Below, in pieces: positions 45,388 to 57,100 of a stretch of 64,000 bases of DNA; position 1 is the first letter of the stretch; every line of letters begins with the position of its first letter. The position numbers and the translations under genes are program-made. Source of the DNA: Bisporella sp. PMI_857 (taxonomy: Eukaryota; Ascomycota; Leotiomycetes; Helotiales; Helotiaceae); the NCBI GenBank assembly GCA_021307315.1, contig JAJSPD010000061.1, positions 186,001-250,000 of the forward strand, given 5' to 3'. The notes below the pieces were generated by a model. That model was not told the origin of the DNA, did not search any database, and worked only from the letters and a program-made list of their open reading frames with translations.

Positions 45388-45655
45388 TTTAGTCATCAGA
45401 GTGCAGCTCGATTGTCCAATTGAATCTAGGAACTGCGTAGATATCAGGTCAAGCATTGGTGAGTGGAATGTGCCGGAGGGCTGCATTAGCAGTTGTGCGG
45501 ACGGGAAGACCGCCGTCTCCGCAAAACGGAATTGAGGAGGTATATTCTATTTTCTATCTTTCTTGTCTTGGGTTTAATTATGCATACGCAGTCAGAGTAC
45601 AGTATACAATTATAATAATGCTTTTTCAAGCTTGCATGGTAGCTTAAACCAAGCG

Positions 45656-45713
45656 GTAGTAGTAGGAGTAGTGGTGGTAGTAGTAGTAGTAGTAACAGTA
45701 GCAGTAGTAGCGG
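45656..45713. repeat. AGT-type trinucleotide microsatellite
   Basis: An imperfect run of AGT/GGT/AGC/AAC triplets (AGTAGTAGTAGTAGT core). Confidence 0.85.
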
Positions 45714-46157
45714 CATTAACGATGATGGTTTACTAGGGATGCGACACACTGCAATGACCCCGGATCCCACCACCACTTGCCACTGACCGACTGCTCACCC
45801 ACCATCCACCACCCACCGCCCACTCTTTGGGGGGGCTGTCCTGGGGTGTGTGCTGTGTGCTGTGCTGCTGCTTTGGTAAGCCAAGAACCTCCCGCACTTG
45901 TATGTCCCTTGTAATGGTCGTCTTCACCCCTTCTGAAACCTCAAGTATAATAAACATCCGGCTATCCCAACAACAACAACCACCACCACCATCACCTCCA
46001 ACATCATCCCGAACCTCATAAATTGGGGCAGCTTGCTCAGCAAGGTATCCACTACAACACCGACCACTTGCTGCTCCACCGCTCCTCTCAAACATATTCC
46101 TACATCTCTTGCGACCACCGCCAACCGACCCCCCTCCACTCCCCTCAGAGGCCCACA

Positions 46158-47164
46158 ATGGACTATCAGTATGGCCATTACAATGTGACCCCTCAATCCG
46201 CCTATCCTCAATACCATCAGCTAGGACTACAAACACCAACACATACTGGATCCGCCAACTCGGACGACTTCGGAAACTCCCCTCCTGTTCGTGCCCAGTC
46301 ATTTCATTATTCTCATTCTCATTTTCAGTATCAACTCCATCACTCTCCCCTGACCATAAAACAGGATGTTGCATCCTTTGACCAGTTCCCAAACTACGAC
46401 CACCACCACCAGGACTATGGCCAGTACCATCATGGCTTGCCGCACCAGAAACCTCCGACGCCGGTGCACAAACCCGCCATCACCGCGAATAATGGATTTG
46501 AGATTTCTCCAGATATGAATGATCATGGCATCAACCGAGGGAGCAACAGCGATGACGATGACAACATGACGCCGGCACAATCACGACGCAAAGCCCAGAA
46601 CAGAGCAGCGTATGCCTCCTCAGTTTCGCGAAGCTGCATAGATTGCTAATCTGCCATAGACAACGGGCTTTCCGCGAGCGCAAAGAACGGCACGTCAAGG
46701 ACCTCGAAGCCAAGCTTGCAGCAATGGAAAAGAACTCCGCCAGCGTTGCGCAAGAGAACGAGCGGTTAAAGTTACAACTGCAAAAAGCCGCTACCGAGAA
46801 CGAAATATTGAAGGCGACTTCTGGGGGTTCGCGCGGAGGCTCCGAACCACTGCCGAATGCTGGTCCGCTGCGGTATTCGCCGACTGATTTCTACAGCGAG
46901 GTGCTGCATGCGCACGAGAACAAAACCCCAAGCCATAGAATTGTCACGAGCGAGAACGGAGATCGACTGTATGCAGCAGGCGCGGCGTGGGACTATATTA
47001 TCAAGCATCCATTATTTGAGCGGGGTCTCGTGGACGTGGGAAGTGTCAGCGATTTCTTGAAGGAGTGTGCGAAGTGTGATGGCCAGGGACCCGTCTTCGA
47101 GGAACGGGCCATCATACACGCGATTGAGAAGAGCGTTGCGAGCGGAAGCGATGAGCTGTTATAA
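46158..47164 (+). CDS. bZIP transcription factor (AP-1/Yap-like)
   Basis: Exons 46158-46609 and 46660-47164 with a 50-nt intron (GTATGC...GCTAATCTGCCATAG) give 318 residues. The N-terminus (MDYQYGHYNVTPQSAYPQY) is Tyr/His/Gln/Pro-rich with HHHHQ runs and an acidic stretch (SNSDDDDN), likely an activation region. The basic region SRRKAQNRAAQRAFRERKER has the Yap-type NxxAQxxFR DNA-contact signature, and the intron splits NRAA|QRAF. The Leu zipper follows (LEAKLAAMEKN, ENERLKLQLQKA, ENEILKA). The C-terminal block (SPTDFYSEVLHAHENK, AAWDYIIKHPLFERGLVDVG, FLKECAKCDGQGPVFEERAI) is conserved in fungal bZIPs of this group. The paired CSE redox domains of Yap1 are not seen. It would bind DNA as a dimer in the nucleus; target genes cannot be inferred. 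Confidence 0.9.
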
Positions 47165-47815
47165 ATTGGACAAAGGTACAGCGCAATTTCACATTCAAGC
47201 ATGAACCGGAGCATATAAAGGTGTCCATAAAGGTAGTAAAAAAAAGACAAAAAAATATGGATACATTGAGATACCAGGTGTTTTGGGGAGGGAATATGGG
47301 AGCATAGGACAAACGTACCGAGGAGTTGGGATGTCACTCTTTTCGGGCCATTTTGGCCAGATATCGCTTTATTTTCTTGGGCATACTTGGATTAGTATGG
47401 AGTTGACCTTCAGATTTTATTATATAGCTCAAGCTAGCCACAATGTCAAATGTTCAATATTAGGGGCTTGGGATACCAAGGTTTCCGTATACTCTCCCCT
47501 TGACCATCTTGGATAGGTTATCAAATAGGTCATAGCTCAGGACCAAGTAGTCGATTCCGCAGATATTGCGTTTAGGTACCTTGGCTCTGGCGGTTTTGTC
47601 TTTCGAATTCCGATGAGTTCGAAATTGGAATGTATATTGTCAGGATTCAGAAGTTTTATCTATACAATTACGTCCATTAAATATAAGCTGAAAGCAGAAG
47701 AAGAATGCAGGTATCATATGCTCGCTCCATTCCCCCCCCCACCCGTTCTACAAGTATCTCTTTCTTTAAAAAACGATGGCGCTCGTATTACATCGCAAGC
47801 AGCAGCATCTTCCCA
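47165..47815. other. Intergenic between convergent genes
   Basis: The 3' ends of the bZIP and PARP genes face each other. Nothing recognised. Confidence 0.35.
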
Positions 47816-50800
47816 TCACAACACACCACTCCTTAACGAGCTATACGCACTCAACATCGCCGGAGCCACATTTGCAGCAGCTGGTATTACCGCAGTGCTC
47901 GGCACCAAAAACACATACCTTACCATCAAGCTCTGCACATCAGTGACAACGTGCACCGTGCTCGCCGTGCTCGCCGACGCCCCGCCGGCCGCCTCCAAGC
48001 CCAACAGCACCCTCACCCCTTTAATCGTGCTCCCGCTCCAGTTTGCAGCCGGCGCCGCGCTATAACCCCAGCTCGTCCCAGGCTCGGTCGCGGTGTAAAT
48101 CCCCGCGCCGGACGCGGCGCCATGCAGCTGGAGGGTCGTGTGAGAACAGATCTTCAAGCCTTCGGACAGGATGGCGAAGAGCCGCTCCATGTACGTTCCG
48201 TGCCAGAGCACGCGGGTTGGCCCGGAGCCGAACCTGCTCTGGAAGGCGGCTTCGAGGTCAGGACGCGCGGACGCGAGGAGGAATTGATGCGTGTTGGCCG
48301 GCATGCCTGGGATCCTCATCTTCCCCGTGGCGGAGACGAGGAACCCGCCGTAGCTGAGGCATGCCCACGAGAGGAGCTTCTCGGCGGGGTGCGCGAGCTT
48401 CTTGATGCTGGTGGTGAGGTCGTCGACATTCGAGAGGCTGGATATCCGTGGGATCCTGCTCAAGGCTCGTGCCACCTCCAAGGTGCCGGGAAAGGGACAC
48501 CCAGGAAGGAGCTCTATTTTTTGGGATGCGGCTGCGTAATGCACCATTGTCAACAGGCAATCCAGCGCGGCTGGGTCGTGTCGGATCTCTGCCAACCGCA
48601 CCTCCAGGCTGGCATTCAGGAACACGGCGCTGCAGCTGGGATTGCACGGCGCTGAGCGCTGGAGCCTGGTGTTCTTGGGCGTTCCGCAGATCAAGCACGA
48701 GCTATTGAGGTCTCTGAGCGAGGCCGTAATGAGTTTGTGGACCTCTTCAAGAGACGAGAACCCATTGATCAGGTGCCTGGTAAGCACCCGAGTCAGCTGA
48801 TACGTCAGTCTGTTCGCTCTGCCGAAGCAGGGCGTTCGGTCGGGGATCTTGGTGGTGGTGATTCGGCCTCCCGGCGCGCGATCGCCCATCCAAGGCCAGT
48901 GCCCTAGTTTGGTCGCCGCGGTTGCCTTCTCGTTATCGAGGTGCATGCAGAAGCCTGGCGCGCTTACCCAGTCCTTCAGGTGGAGATGCACCACTAACCC
49001 CTTCGCGTTTCCAACCCCAAGCGCGATTTGCTGGAGCGGTGTTAGCTTCATAGGAAAGTGCATCTCGACCTCAGAGTCATTGACCATTTCTACCGATCCG
49101 AGAAGTGTTGCCGGTAGCTTGCTTAGGAAGTCGTCGATCGGAGAGGGATCTTCAATGTTCAGCTTTACGAGCAGAGCTGATACGCCGTCTGGGTCGGATT
49201 TCTTGCATCTTGAGCGGAGAGACTCGAGACGTTGTGCCTGTATGAATGGTCAGTTTGTAACTTTTCGTGCAGAGTTATGTAGCTAAGATTTGTGCGAATA
49301 TTCATGAAACACGGATCAGCTGGGATCTAATACGTTTCTTGATAAACGGTAGAGCAGATGAAAGTACGGAGTTCTCGGTCTTACCTCGATAAAAAGCTCC
49401 TTGAATTGCTGATCTAAGTAATCAGCCGCTGCCTCCAGGCTCTCCAGCGCTGGTTTACGAGAATCTGTAATATTGATGCCCAGTCCACTTGCAAGTGCTT
49501 TCATTAACTCGTCGTCACCTAGACCACCTCGACCCGGTGCTTGCAGCCAGGTCGCCAACATCGCCTCGGCAACGAGGTTCGTCCCCGTTCCTTGTTGCAA
49601 CTTGATCAACCTTACGCAAGCATCGAAAGTCGCCTGTTTAGTTGTCTTGGTCAACCGGCTCAAGATCATGGCAATATCCGAAGCATTACTCCCATCCTTC
49701 CTCAGGAGCAATATCACCGCAAGCATGGCAGGCCCGTTCGCCCTGTGAGTTACGTAAAACTTATCCGCAAGATCAAGAATTCTCAACAGAACCTTACCCA
49801 GCGTTCCTACGCCACCTAGTAAGAGACACCTCATTGCGCTCGTATCTCGCGTCTTCGGCATGTCATTATCCAACCTCGCGATCACAGCCGCGTACTTCTC
49901 AAGCCCTTCCACCCAACCTTGCAGGGAGGGCGACAAGAGCGGCCCGCGGTATTGGTTCTCGCCTAGCGAATCCAGAACTTCGGATGTCTTCTTCAAAGTG
50001 TTAACCAGCCCGATCCAGCTTGTAGCATCGAGGTTGCTGAGCGTGTAGTCCAAGATGCGGACCTCGCGCCGCGCGATCATTTTGTGCAGCCGTACGTGCC
50101 AGTATTGCGCGTGCTCCGCGTTCGTGATGCCGGAGAGCAGGCGCACGAGCTCCACGCAGGCGGAATCTATCTCCTTCCCGCCTACCCATTTCTCGAGGAT
50201 TTTTCGCGCTGCCGTACAGAAGGAGGCTCCCATGGTCACCAGGTTCCTCATGCTGGAATATCGTACCTAGTGCACCGAAAACTTTGCATCAGTTTTTCAT
50301 GTGTCATCAAGGTAAACGGTAGATAAGATATGCAGCGCAGAGAAATATACTCGTAGGAGTTCTGACTTACCTCCATACTGAACACTGGCGCCTCCGCTAT
50401 ATCCATAGCCACGAATCGTAGATCGGGATTTGATGAGGCGTCCACCTTCCATATTTCAAGCAGAGCTTCGATGTGTCGCTTCGTAATCATAGTCGCAGAG
50501 TTAGGCTTACTGAATCGGTCCAGGTAGTAATTGTTCATCTTAACCTTGAGGTGCGTGTTCTCACCGTAAACGAAAGTCCATAAACTGTGCAGCGCGGTCA
50601 TATCCTCGTTGCTAGGCCAAGTGGTTGCTAGCTTCTGAACATCCGGGTCTAGCAGAGGCAGAAGCCATGATTTGAAAAGCTCCCGCCCAAACGTGTGAAG
50701 CTTAAGATCTGCATCGTCTTCAACGCTTCCACTTGCCAACTGTCGTCGAAGCGCTCCTTGCATGTCATCCATTGTATCAGATGCCATCTGCATAAAAGTA

Positions 50801-52293
50801 GGGGTGAGATGCTCGCGCAAATCTTTGCTCTGCAAACCGTCTAGGTGAGGAAGCAGCTGCATCACAGCCTTCATCTGGGCCGCCGCGCCAAGATTCTCAT
50901 ACCCGTATATATTCAGCAGATGAGCCGCGATTGCAGGGTGGTCCCTGGCTCTGATAATCTCAAGCAAGTCCAAATTCTGGAGCGTGATGGTCTTTCCTAC
51001 ACACAAGTGACGGAAGAGTGTGACTTCGTCGGAAAGAGCGGTTGTGAGGGAGTCGATGAGGCGTAGAAGGCGTTCGATCGATGGCCCAGCGTCCATGGCA
51101 AGCTCGGCCTCGAAGTGAAGGGATCCCACACAGATGGGCTTTGGGATGCAGAGATCTAGCCCGCGAGATACTATACCATCTTTAAGGCTCATCCCCGAGC
51201 CATTGGTGTCTGGCCCTTCGAGGGCAAGAAAATCTTTTAGCAAATCGCGCTCTGTGTCTATGGTATCCAGTCAGCATTTAACTCTTTTGAGAGACTCTAT
51301 TAGCCTGATTGCACATACTAGGAAAACCTGCACTCCATTTTTTTAGTCGCTGATCGTTTGGCCGCCATGCCGCCCAGCCTCTCCATGTGGGGAAGCAGCT
51401 ATCTAGTATATCTGTCTGCCCTGGAGCGTTTGGAGGCCCTAGCCCAGCGGATGATTCTAGGAATTTGGATAGCCATCTATGACTTCCGGATTAGCAGCTT
51501 TGAACCCGCTTTTGTGACGGAAAATGATAAAAACTCCTCCTGATTTCTCTAGGGAAAGCACTTACTGCGACGAGCTATATGCCCTCAAAAATTGTCCCTC
51601 GTCTCTTAACTGCTGCAGGTGTAACGCAAGCGAGGTACAAGTTTGCCTTATCCTCGTCATAATATACGGGTAAACCAACAGATGCATCGGCAGGCCATCG
51701 ATCAATATTTTCATCAGCTCATGCACATACCTGCCCCAGTAGCCCTCCAACCCATGAGGCATCATGGCAGCAGCATATATCGCCTTTGCCTTCTCCGCCT
51801 CAAGATTATCAATCGCATCCGGGTTGACCCGATTAGCGGTGACGATAGCTATCAGGAACGGCAATATATTGATTACGTTCCCTGGCTGCGTCACGAATAA
51901 GTCGCCCGTCAACAACCTCCTCAGGCTGGCCCGAGACAGCTTATGCCCGCAGGCCGCGATAGCTATATCCGCGCGATCATTCTCCGCCGAAAGTTGCACG
52001 TATTCCACGAGCCTTCTCTCGACCTCGTCTTTCCCGAGCCGCTTCTTCTTGCCGAGATAGTCGTTGGTGCAATGCTGGAGGTGGTTCAAGGGGAAGTTCT
52101 CGTTCGCGTGCAGCCCGGCCGCATCGTCCCATATGAACGGTGTGTTGTCGTTGGCCGCTGACCTCACGGAGCGTTGCCACGAGGACCGGTGCCGGTTCTT
52201 GAAGACGTTTATCTTCATGAACCGCTCTCTTTGCATTCGTAGGTTGACGTAGCTTTGGCTGCCGTGCAGCTGGCTGAGGACTATGCCTTCCAT
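47816..52293 (-). CDS. Large PARP-domain ADP-ribosyltransferase-like protein
   Basis: Five exons on the minus strand (52293-51566, 51482-51328, 51257-50371, 50266-49385, 49237-47816) join in phase to 1357 residues. The first 900 residues are helical and unrecognised, with an acidic, Leu-rich look and no obvious repeats. At about 1020-1045 a Cys cluster (SSCLICGTPKN then APCNPSC) precedes a helical segment (DPAALDCLLTMVHYAAAS), the arrangement seen in PARP6/PARP8-like proteins. The C-terminus is a PARP catalytic fold: VLWHGTYMERLFAILSEGLK (His of the H-Y-x triad), then ASGAGIYTATEPGTSWGYS (Tyr), then VRYVFLV, where poly-ADP-ribosylating enzymes have Glu before Tyr and this protein has Arg. It is therefore more likely a mono-ADP-ribosyltransferase, or inactive. 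It would transfer ADP-ribose from NAD to protein; the target is unknown. Confidence 0.85.
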
Positions 52294-53541
52294 CGTCGGG
52301 GGGGAACTTTTCTCAGCCTGGTGATCTTCTTGTAAAGATAGAGTGTGTAAAGCGAGATAAACGGACAGAATAAGGCCCCCTTATCAAATCTGTAACAGCT
52401 TTTTTGCCTTTCCCAAACTATAGTCTAAGTATTAGAAGCTCCACAATATCCCTTCTCAACCCAGCTCTTGAAGTCCTCTGGAAATCCTAGCCCGAAAAAC
52501 CACTCGCTCGTTAGACAGCCTGGTAAGATCCGTGAAGATATATTAAAAGATTTACAGATGGATGAGATATCATAGAAATGGTCTTGCGCTGAGGCTCAAC
52601 CTGATGGACAAAGTACCTTGAGATTTAAACCGTTATCAGAGAAGGCAATGCTATCCGGGCTGTGTGAGTGGGCTAAGCTAGGTAATTCCTGTGAGGCTCT
52701 ATGATAACACAAACAGAGTACGACATATTAAACCACTGTGAGGCTACCACGGGCTGAGACGTGGGAACTCAGCATATCGCCCACACATACCACGAAAGAA
52801 TATAGTGATGGTCACTTAGGCATAGTTTCAGCATTTTAGATCGATTCAGGACTACCCATCCCGCTTCGTCTTAACGAGGCTGGATGTTTGGGAAGGTTCA
52901 ATGCGAGAACGTGGCTTGCCAGTAGCAGGTTCGCTACCTAAGACCGACCACCTTCACCTGCTTTTTCCTCAATGGATATGCAGAGTTGCAGGACCATGCA
53001 GCTGAGTCTACGAGGGGATGAACCCAATGCCTGGCGCCCCCGTATCCAGGCGATCCAAGAAGTGCAGAGCTTCGGCATAAGAAAAAAAATCCTTGGCGTG
53101 AGCCCGCATCCGTTTGCACTTTTGTCGACTTTCTAATGGATACACGTGTGACCGTCTCTGTGGGGCAGGAATTGGGAAAGCGGGAGAACAAAAGCGGGGA
53201 AGGAAGTTTTCTAGAAGGAATTTATGGGGTACATCATGCATTGTGTTATTTTATTTTTTGAGTGTTTCTAAGTTTGAATTTGAATTTAAGCGGGTTTAGA
53301 TCTGGAGGCTAGAAATTTAGAAAAAGCTATTTGAGGAGAGAGGGGGGTCCACGAAAAGTATGCCTAATTGTGGGGACCCGGGGCTGATTTTGGTGCTGCC
53401 GGACGGTAAAACACATACACATTTTCCCACCCTTGTCTCTTTCTCGTTTTTTTATCTTCCGGTTGGTTCATTTTACAGCCATCTTTCGGTCTGCGTTGTT
53501 TGTGTTAGGTTGGGAGGGTTGGGGGGCCTAGGCAGCTAAAA
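52294..53541. other. Intergenic between PARP gene and the 530-residue gene
   Basis: No coding signal recognised. It includes the promoter of the PARP-type gene and the 3' region of the next minus-strand gene. Confidence 0.35.
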
Positions 53542-55134
53542 CTACTTCTTGCGAAGGTGAGTGACCGCTTGTCGAATTAGATCGCCAGTTTTATGGAAGC
53601 ACACCCGGTTACCTTGCGCATCACGCACCTGGGAACCAGTCAGTGATTGATCCCGATGATTTGAAGCCCCCACCACAGTAGGAATTTGAAAAGGACTTAC
53701 GGCTTCCCCAATTGAGGTATCGAATTTCTGTCCCGTGTGGCTGTCTATTGCTGGTACCCTCAGCTTATCTAACGAGGTTTGCTCGCCCATGGGCAGCGTT
53801 GCTAGGAATGCCATGAAATCGTCGACCGCATGCCGAGATGGGATTGAATCCGCGCTCTGATCCCCCAAGAGCACCTTCTGCAGCTTGTCCAGCTGGTCGA
53901 TGGTTGTGGGCCGCACGCCCATCTTGAGCTTCTTCTGCTCGATTTCCATGGCTGCGAGGTGCTTGCCTAAGGGGTGAGAGACGATGGCGCGGATGTCATT
54001 CGTGGTGAACATTTGTCTCGAGAGCGGATTCCGCATCACCCCTCCATTAGCTGTGATCGCTTGAGCAAGCTCATCCATATCCCATGGATATCCATCCTCT
54101 GTGACATAAAAGTTCGAGCGAGGAATCTCGGAGACGGGATCTCCTAGCATGGTGGTATCACCTCCAATGTACTTCTTGCGTAGAACCTCATGCTCGACAT
54201 GCATGAAAGCTGTAGAAGCGTGAACCTTGAATTTCTCCGATAGAACAGCGTCAAGCGCTTGTACGCGTTTGAGCAACGCGTCTCGGATCGAGTCGTTATC
54301 GAGTTTCTCGCCGTTGTTCGCAGGTGATCCCAGCCAGCGAGCCATATCCTCGAGATCTTGAAACGCAACATCCACCGGGTCTACCGTCTTAGCTTGCATC
54401 GCTTTCGCAACCATCTTTACACCACCAGGCTTGCGCACCCTTACCACCGAGCTCACTCGTCCGTCCGCAAGCGCCACCAAATCCGGGATGTGTTTCTCAA
54501 ACCGCTCGCTGACGTCCTGGGGCCTCCTCCTGCCTGCGAAAAACGATCCTATCACAGCCAATATCCCTGGCGGTGGCGCGCCATCATCCTTTCTGTCTTT
54601 CGTGAGGTCTCGTAGCATCGTCGTCTCGTGCAAAAGGTTCTTGGCTCGTTTTAATAGCGCTTCGTAGCCTCGAACCAGCTCTTGTTGCTCTTCATGATCT
54701 ACCCCAGATACACTATCTTGAAAAGCAGATGGAGAGCTCTCAGCGGCGGCTGTGGGTGATGATGACCCGCCTACTGGATATGGCGAGTGCGTCCCCGGTG
54801 GGCCGCTTGTAGCTTTTGTAGCCCAGTCGACCGTATTCCACGGTGCGTTGGCTGCAGAAACTGAGTGCCGTAAAGCGGATTTCAAGTTATAGGACTTGCC
54901 CTGAGCTGCGGGTTCGACGTTTTGGATACTTTTCGTGCTAGTGAAGAGATTATTGATCTCGGGATCTTGAGGTGCGAGCTTTCGCGCTTCCGCCGCTGCT
55001 TCATGCGCATCTTCGAATCGGTTTATCGATATATAGTGGTTGATGAGCAGTTTGCGAGCCTCGATTCCCGGCGGATGTCGTTCGATTTCTTCGAAGAGCT
55101 CGGCTCTGCAGGTATTGGACTCAGTCTTTGCCAT
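53542..55134 (-). CDS. 530-residue protein, TPR-like N-terminus and possible U-box-like segment
   Basis: A single exon from ATG 55134 (MAKTESNTCRAELFEEIERH). Residues about 5-65 look like paired helices of a TPR-like repeat (IEARKLLINHYISINRFEDA, EAAAEARKLAPQDPEINNL). The linker to about 150 is Ser/Pro-rich. A helical middle follows (EEQQELVRGYEALLKRAKNL and a charged RxRRxQD stretch). From about 340 the sequence reads FYVTEDGYPWDMDELAQAI, MRNPLSRQMFTTNDIRAIV and HPLGKHLAAMEIEQKK; the hydrophobic spacing with RNPLS...F...DI and HPLG is reminiscent of a U-box. This is an inference, not a confident match. No catalytic residues or membrane segments are seen. Intact frame over 1.6 kb, on the same strand as the PARP gene. 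Confidence 0.6.
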   Translation of the reverse strand: MAKTESNTCRAELFEEIERHPPGIEARKLLINHYISINRFEDAHEAAAEARKLAPQDPEINNLFTSTKSIQNVEPAAQGKSYNLKSALRHSVSAANAPWNTVDWATKATSGPPGTHSPYPVGGSSSPTAAAESSPSAFQDSVSGVDHEEQQELVRGYEALLKRAKNLLHETTMLRDLTKDRKDDGAPPPGILAVIGSFFAGRRRPQDVSERFEKHIPDLVALADGRVSSVVRVRKPGGVKMVAKAMQAKTVDPVDVAFQDLEDMARWLGSPANNGEKLDNDSIRDALLKRVQALDAVLSEKFKVHASTAFMHVEHEVLRKKYIGGDTTMLGDPVSEIPRSNFYVTEDGYPWDMDELAQAITANGGVMRNPLSRQMFTTNDIRAIVSHPLGKHLAAMEIEQKKLKMGVRPTTIDQLDKLQKVLLGDQSADSIPSRHAVDDFMAFLATLPMGEQTSLDKLRVPAIDSHTGQKFDTSIGEAVSPFQIPTVVGASNHRDQSLTGSQVRDAQGNRVCFHKTGDLIRQAVTHLRKK

Positions 55135-56639
55135 CTTTGTTTCTTGTTGAAGTTTTATCGGTCTAGAAGTGAAATATATAGAATTCTAGGAGACCGTTAC
55201 CAGTGGTACATACAGTAATGACATGTCAGGCTCGCCAAGAGGACCTGCTCGCCCAGGTGTAAACATCTTGAACAGAACCTCTGATATCGGATTTTTCTTC
55301 TTTGATATTAAAACAACACTAAGGCTTACAGACCTATGTCTAAAGAATAACAAGTGTCTTACTACCCGCGAATATGATCAGAAAGCACACCATGCATGAG
55401 GCCATGAGAAACCCGTACCTAGTAAGAAGTAGACGAGCTTTTCCTACCCCACCTCGATGCAGTCCTTCGTGCACGTACACAACCTTCGTGCACGTACACA
55501 AGAAGATCCGCCTTATGCGGATACCGAAAACATCACTCGGTCTTAATGCACAGACCAATGGATGGCTGCTGCAACGTGCATGGCGAGGCTGCTCAAGGCA
55601 GCAGCCTAGGCGGATTTGGGGCAAAGGCGATGCTTCCACTAAACTTTGGGCCTAACAGCGCCCCCCACACATGATAACACGAACAAGTCGATTTAGCGAC
55701 ACGTGTGACATGTTCAACTTTCGCCCAGCATCTTAGCTGGCGCACTTTGAGGTGATGGTTCGCGACGGATGTAGTTGAAATCGTGGTCCCGTTCCGGTAT
55801 GTTTTCCGATGTCATGTGATATACAGTAAGGCTGGACAATGCCGCATGAGATTTGGAAAAGTATAACTTTATTACAGGTTTCGAAACATGAGAATATCTG
55901 GAGCAGCTTTGATAAAAGCTTGCCCATATCGGTTGGGTCGGTCCATGTGAAAAAGTGTCATGTGTCAGGCTTCCATGTGACAAAAGCGCACAAAGAGGTA
56001 ATTTAGCATCCATATTCCTATCTAAAGCTAGCTTCCATCCTGATATATTTATATTTTCAGGGGCAGAATTAGAGACTCGCTTAAATATAACCTTAGATAG
56101 GGGTCGGTAGCGGCGTTGTCAACTACGACTGCTGAGGTACATCGCAGCTACAACAAGGCTCAACTTTTGTACCTATGCCTGGCATCTTGACACAGCGGTT
56201 TCGCTATCAAACAAACCAGCGCTCAGAAATATTCGCTTCCAGAGGACCCCTAGAACAGTGCTCCCAGTCACCATCGGGCATTAATAGGTGAAATCGTGGC
56301 CAAGTGCCCCGACGCCGTAGTTTTCGTTGCCAAGACCATCCCGGCTCGCAACAGCGCTGTATACCGTCGTGTCAATGACTATAACGCACGGATCCCTGAC
56401 TTGATAGCAGACAGCTTTGACTGAACCCACCACTAGCGAAACGAGGTTGGATATGATAATACAAGCGTCTACCCAGAAGTTTTGTAATCCGTCGCTAGCA
56501 GTTTGTTTTGTGCAGAACCTAAGATTTCGATGTCCAACCATACTCTTGTCTGCAGCATCCCCTATATCCTTAACTGTATTCTTTTCGCCATCTGCTTCCC
56601 AAGGCCATCAAATTCAGCAAGATCGAAGGAGTCATAACT
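55135..56639. other. Intergenic, contains a short tandem duplication
   Basis: Holds a 19-bp perfect tandem duplication (55464-55501). No gene recognised. Confidence 0.4.
55464..55501. repeat. 19-bp perfect tandem duplication
   Basis: CCTTCGTGCACGTACACAA at 55464-55482 is repeated exactly at 55483-55501. Confidence 0.9.
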
Positions 56640-57100
56640 GTTAACTTTTGAACGACGCATAGCTGTTGCGCATTAAAGAGGGTAAGAAAGAGTTAATAGT
56701 ATAAGCTTAATAGTAAGCTATAGTGAAACAACACTCTTACGCCATGAAAGGAGACTACTCGCAGATTAAACGGCGTAAGGGCGACGATACGAACTTTATT
56801 TTCTAGCGTGAAAGGTCTAGACTATTTAAGAGAGGGTATAGAATACGACTTTAATAAAATTATAGGAAACATCGACGTGTGTATAGAGTTTGAGCTACCT
56901 AAACTCAAAGTATCTATTATTTTTCTTGGCACGGTGGGTTTCTGTTGAAGTGTAGCAGCATGCTTGGATTGTAACACTTAGGGTGACTAGGTGTTCTTAT
57001 ATACGCGACAATAGCCATAGTTGCCTACGACTGCTTATTAGGCAGTCACACGTGATCTGGGATCCAACTGTTTCTCGTTACGCAGGGATGGACGTTACAG
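56640..57100 (+). repeat. Diverged interspersed repeat, copy 1 (LTR-like?)
   Basis: The part from 56761 to 56944 aligns base for base with 61201-61384 (shared landmarks: GCGACGAYAC, AATACGACTT, GTGTGTA, CACGGYGGGTTTCT). 57068-57097 (TTTCTCGTTACGCAGGGATG...) matches 61380-61409. Copy 1 carries about 125 extra bases between the two shared parts (56945-57067). That stretch begins near a TGTAAC (56969), and copy 1 ends GTTACA (57099), an inverted pair like LTR ends. Differences between the copies are mainly C/T and G/A with AT enrichment, as RIP would leave. No internal retroelement genes are seen. Confidence 0.65.

Larger units (their letters stand above)
44174..46157. other. Long intergenic region before the bZIP gene
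   Basis: Contains an 8-bp inverted repeat (44931-44950), a perfect 10-bp hairpin (45362-45387) and an AGT-type microsatellite (45656-45713). The last 200 bases are C/A-rich with CAA/CAC tracts, as expected for a long fungal 5' leader of the bZIP gene. Confidence 0.45.

Noticed and set aside
45733..46392. Minus-strand frame of 219 codons
   Set aside because: Antisense of the bZIP N-terminus and its leader, Gly/Val-rich with no motif.
47951..48655. Long plus-strand frame of 234 codons
   Set aside because: It is the antisense shadow of the GC-rich PARP catalytic exon, with an Arg/Ala/Gly-rich composition and no family features.
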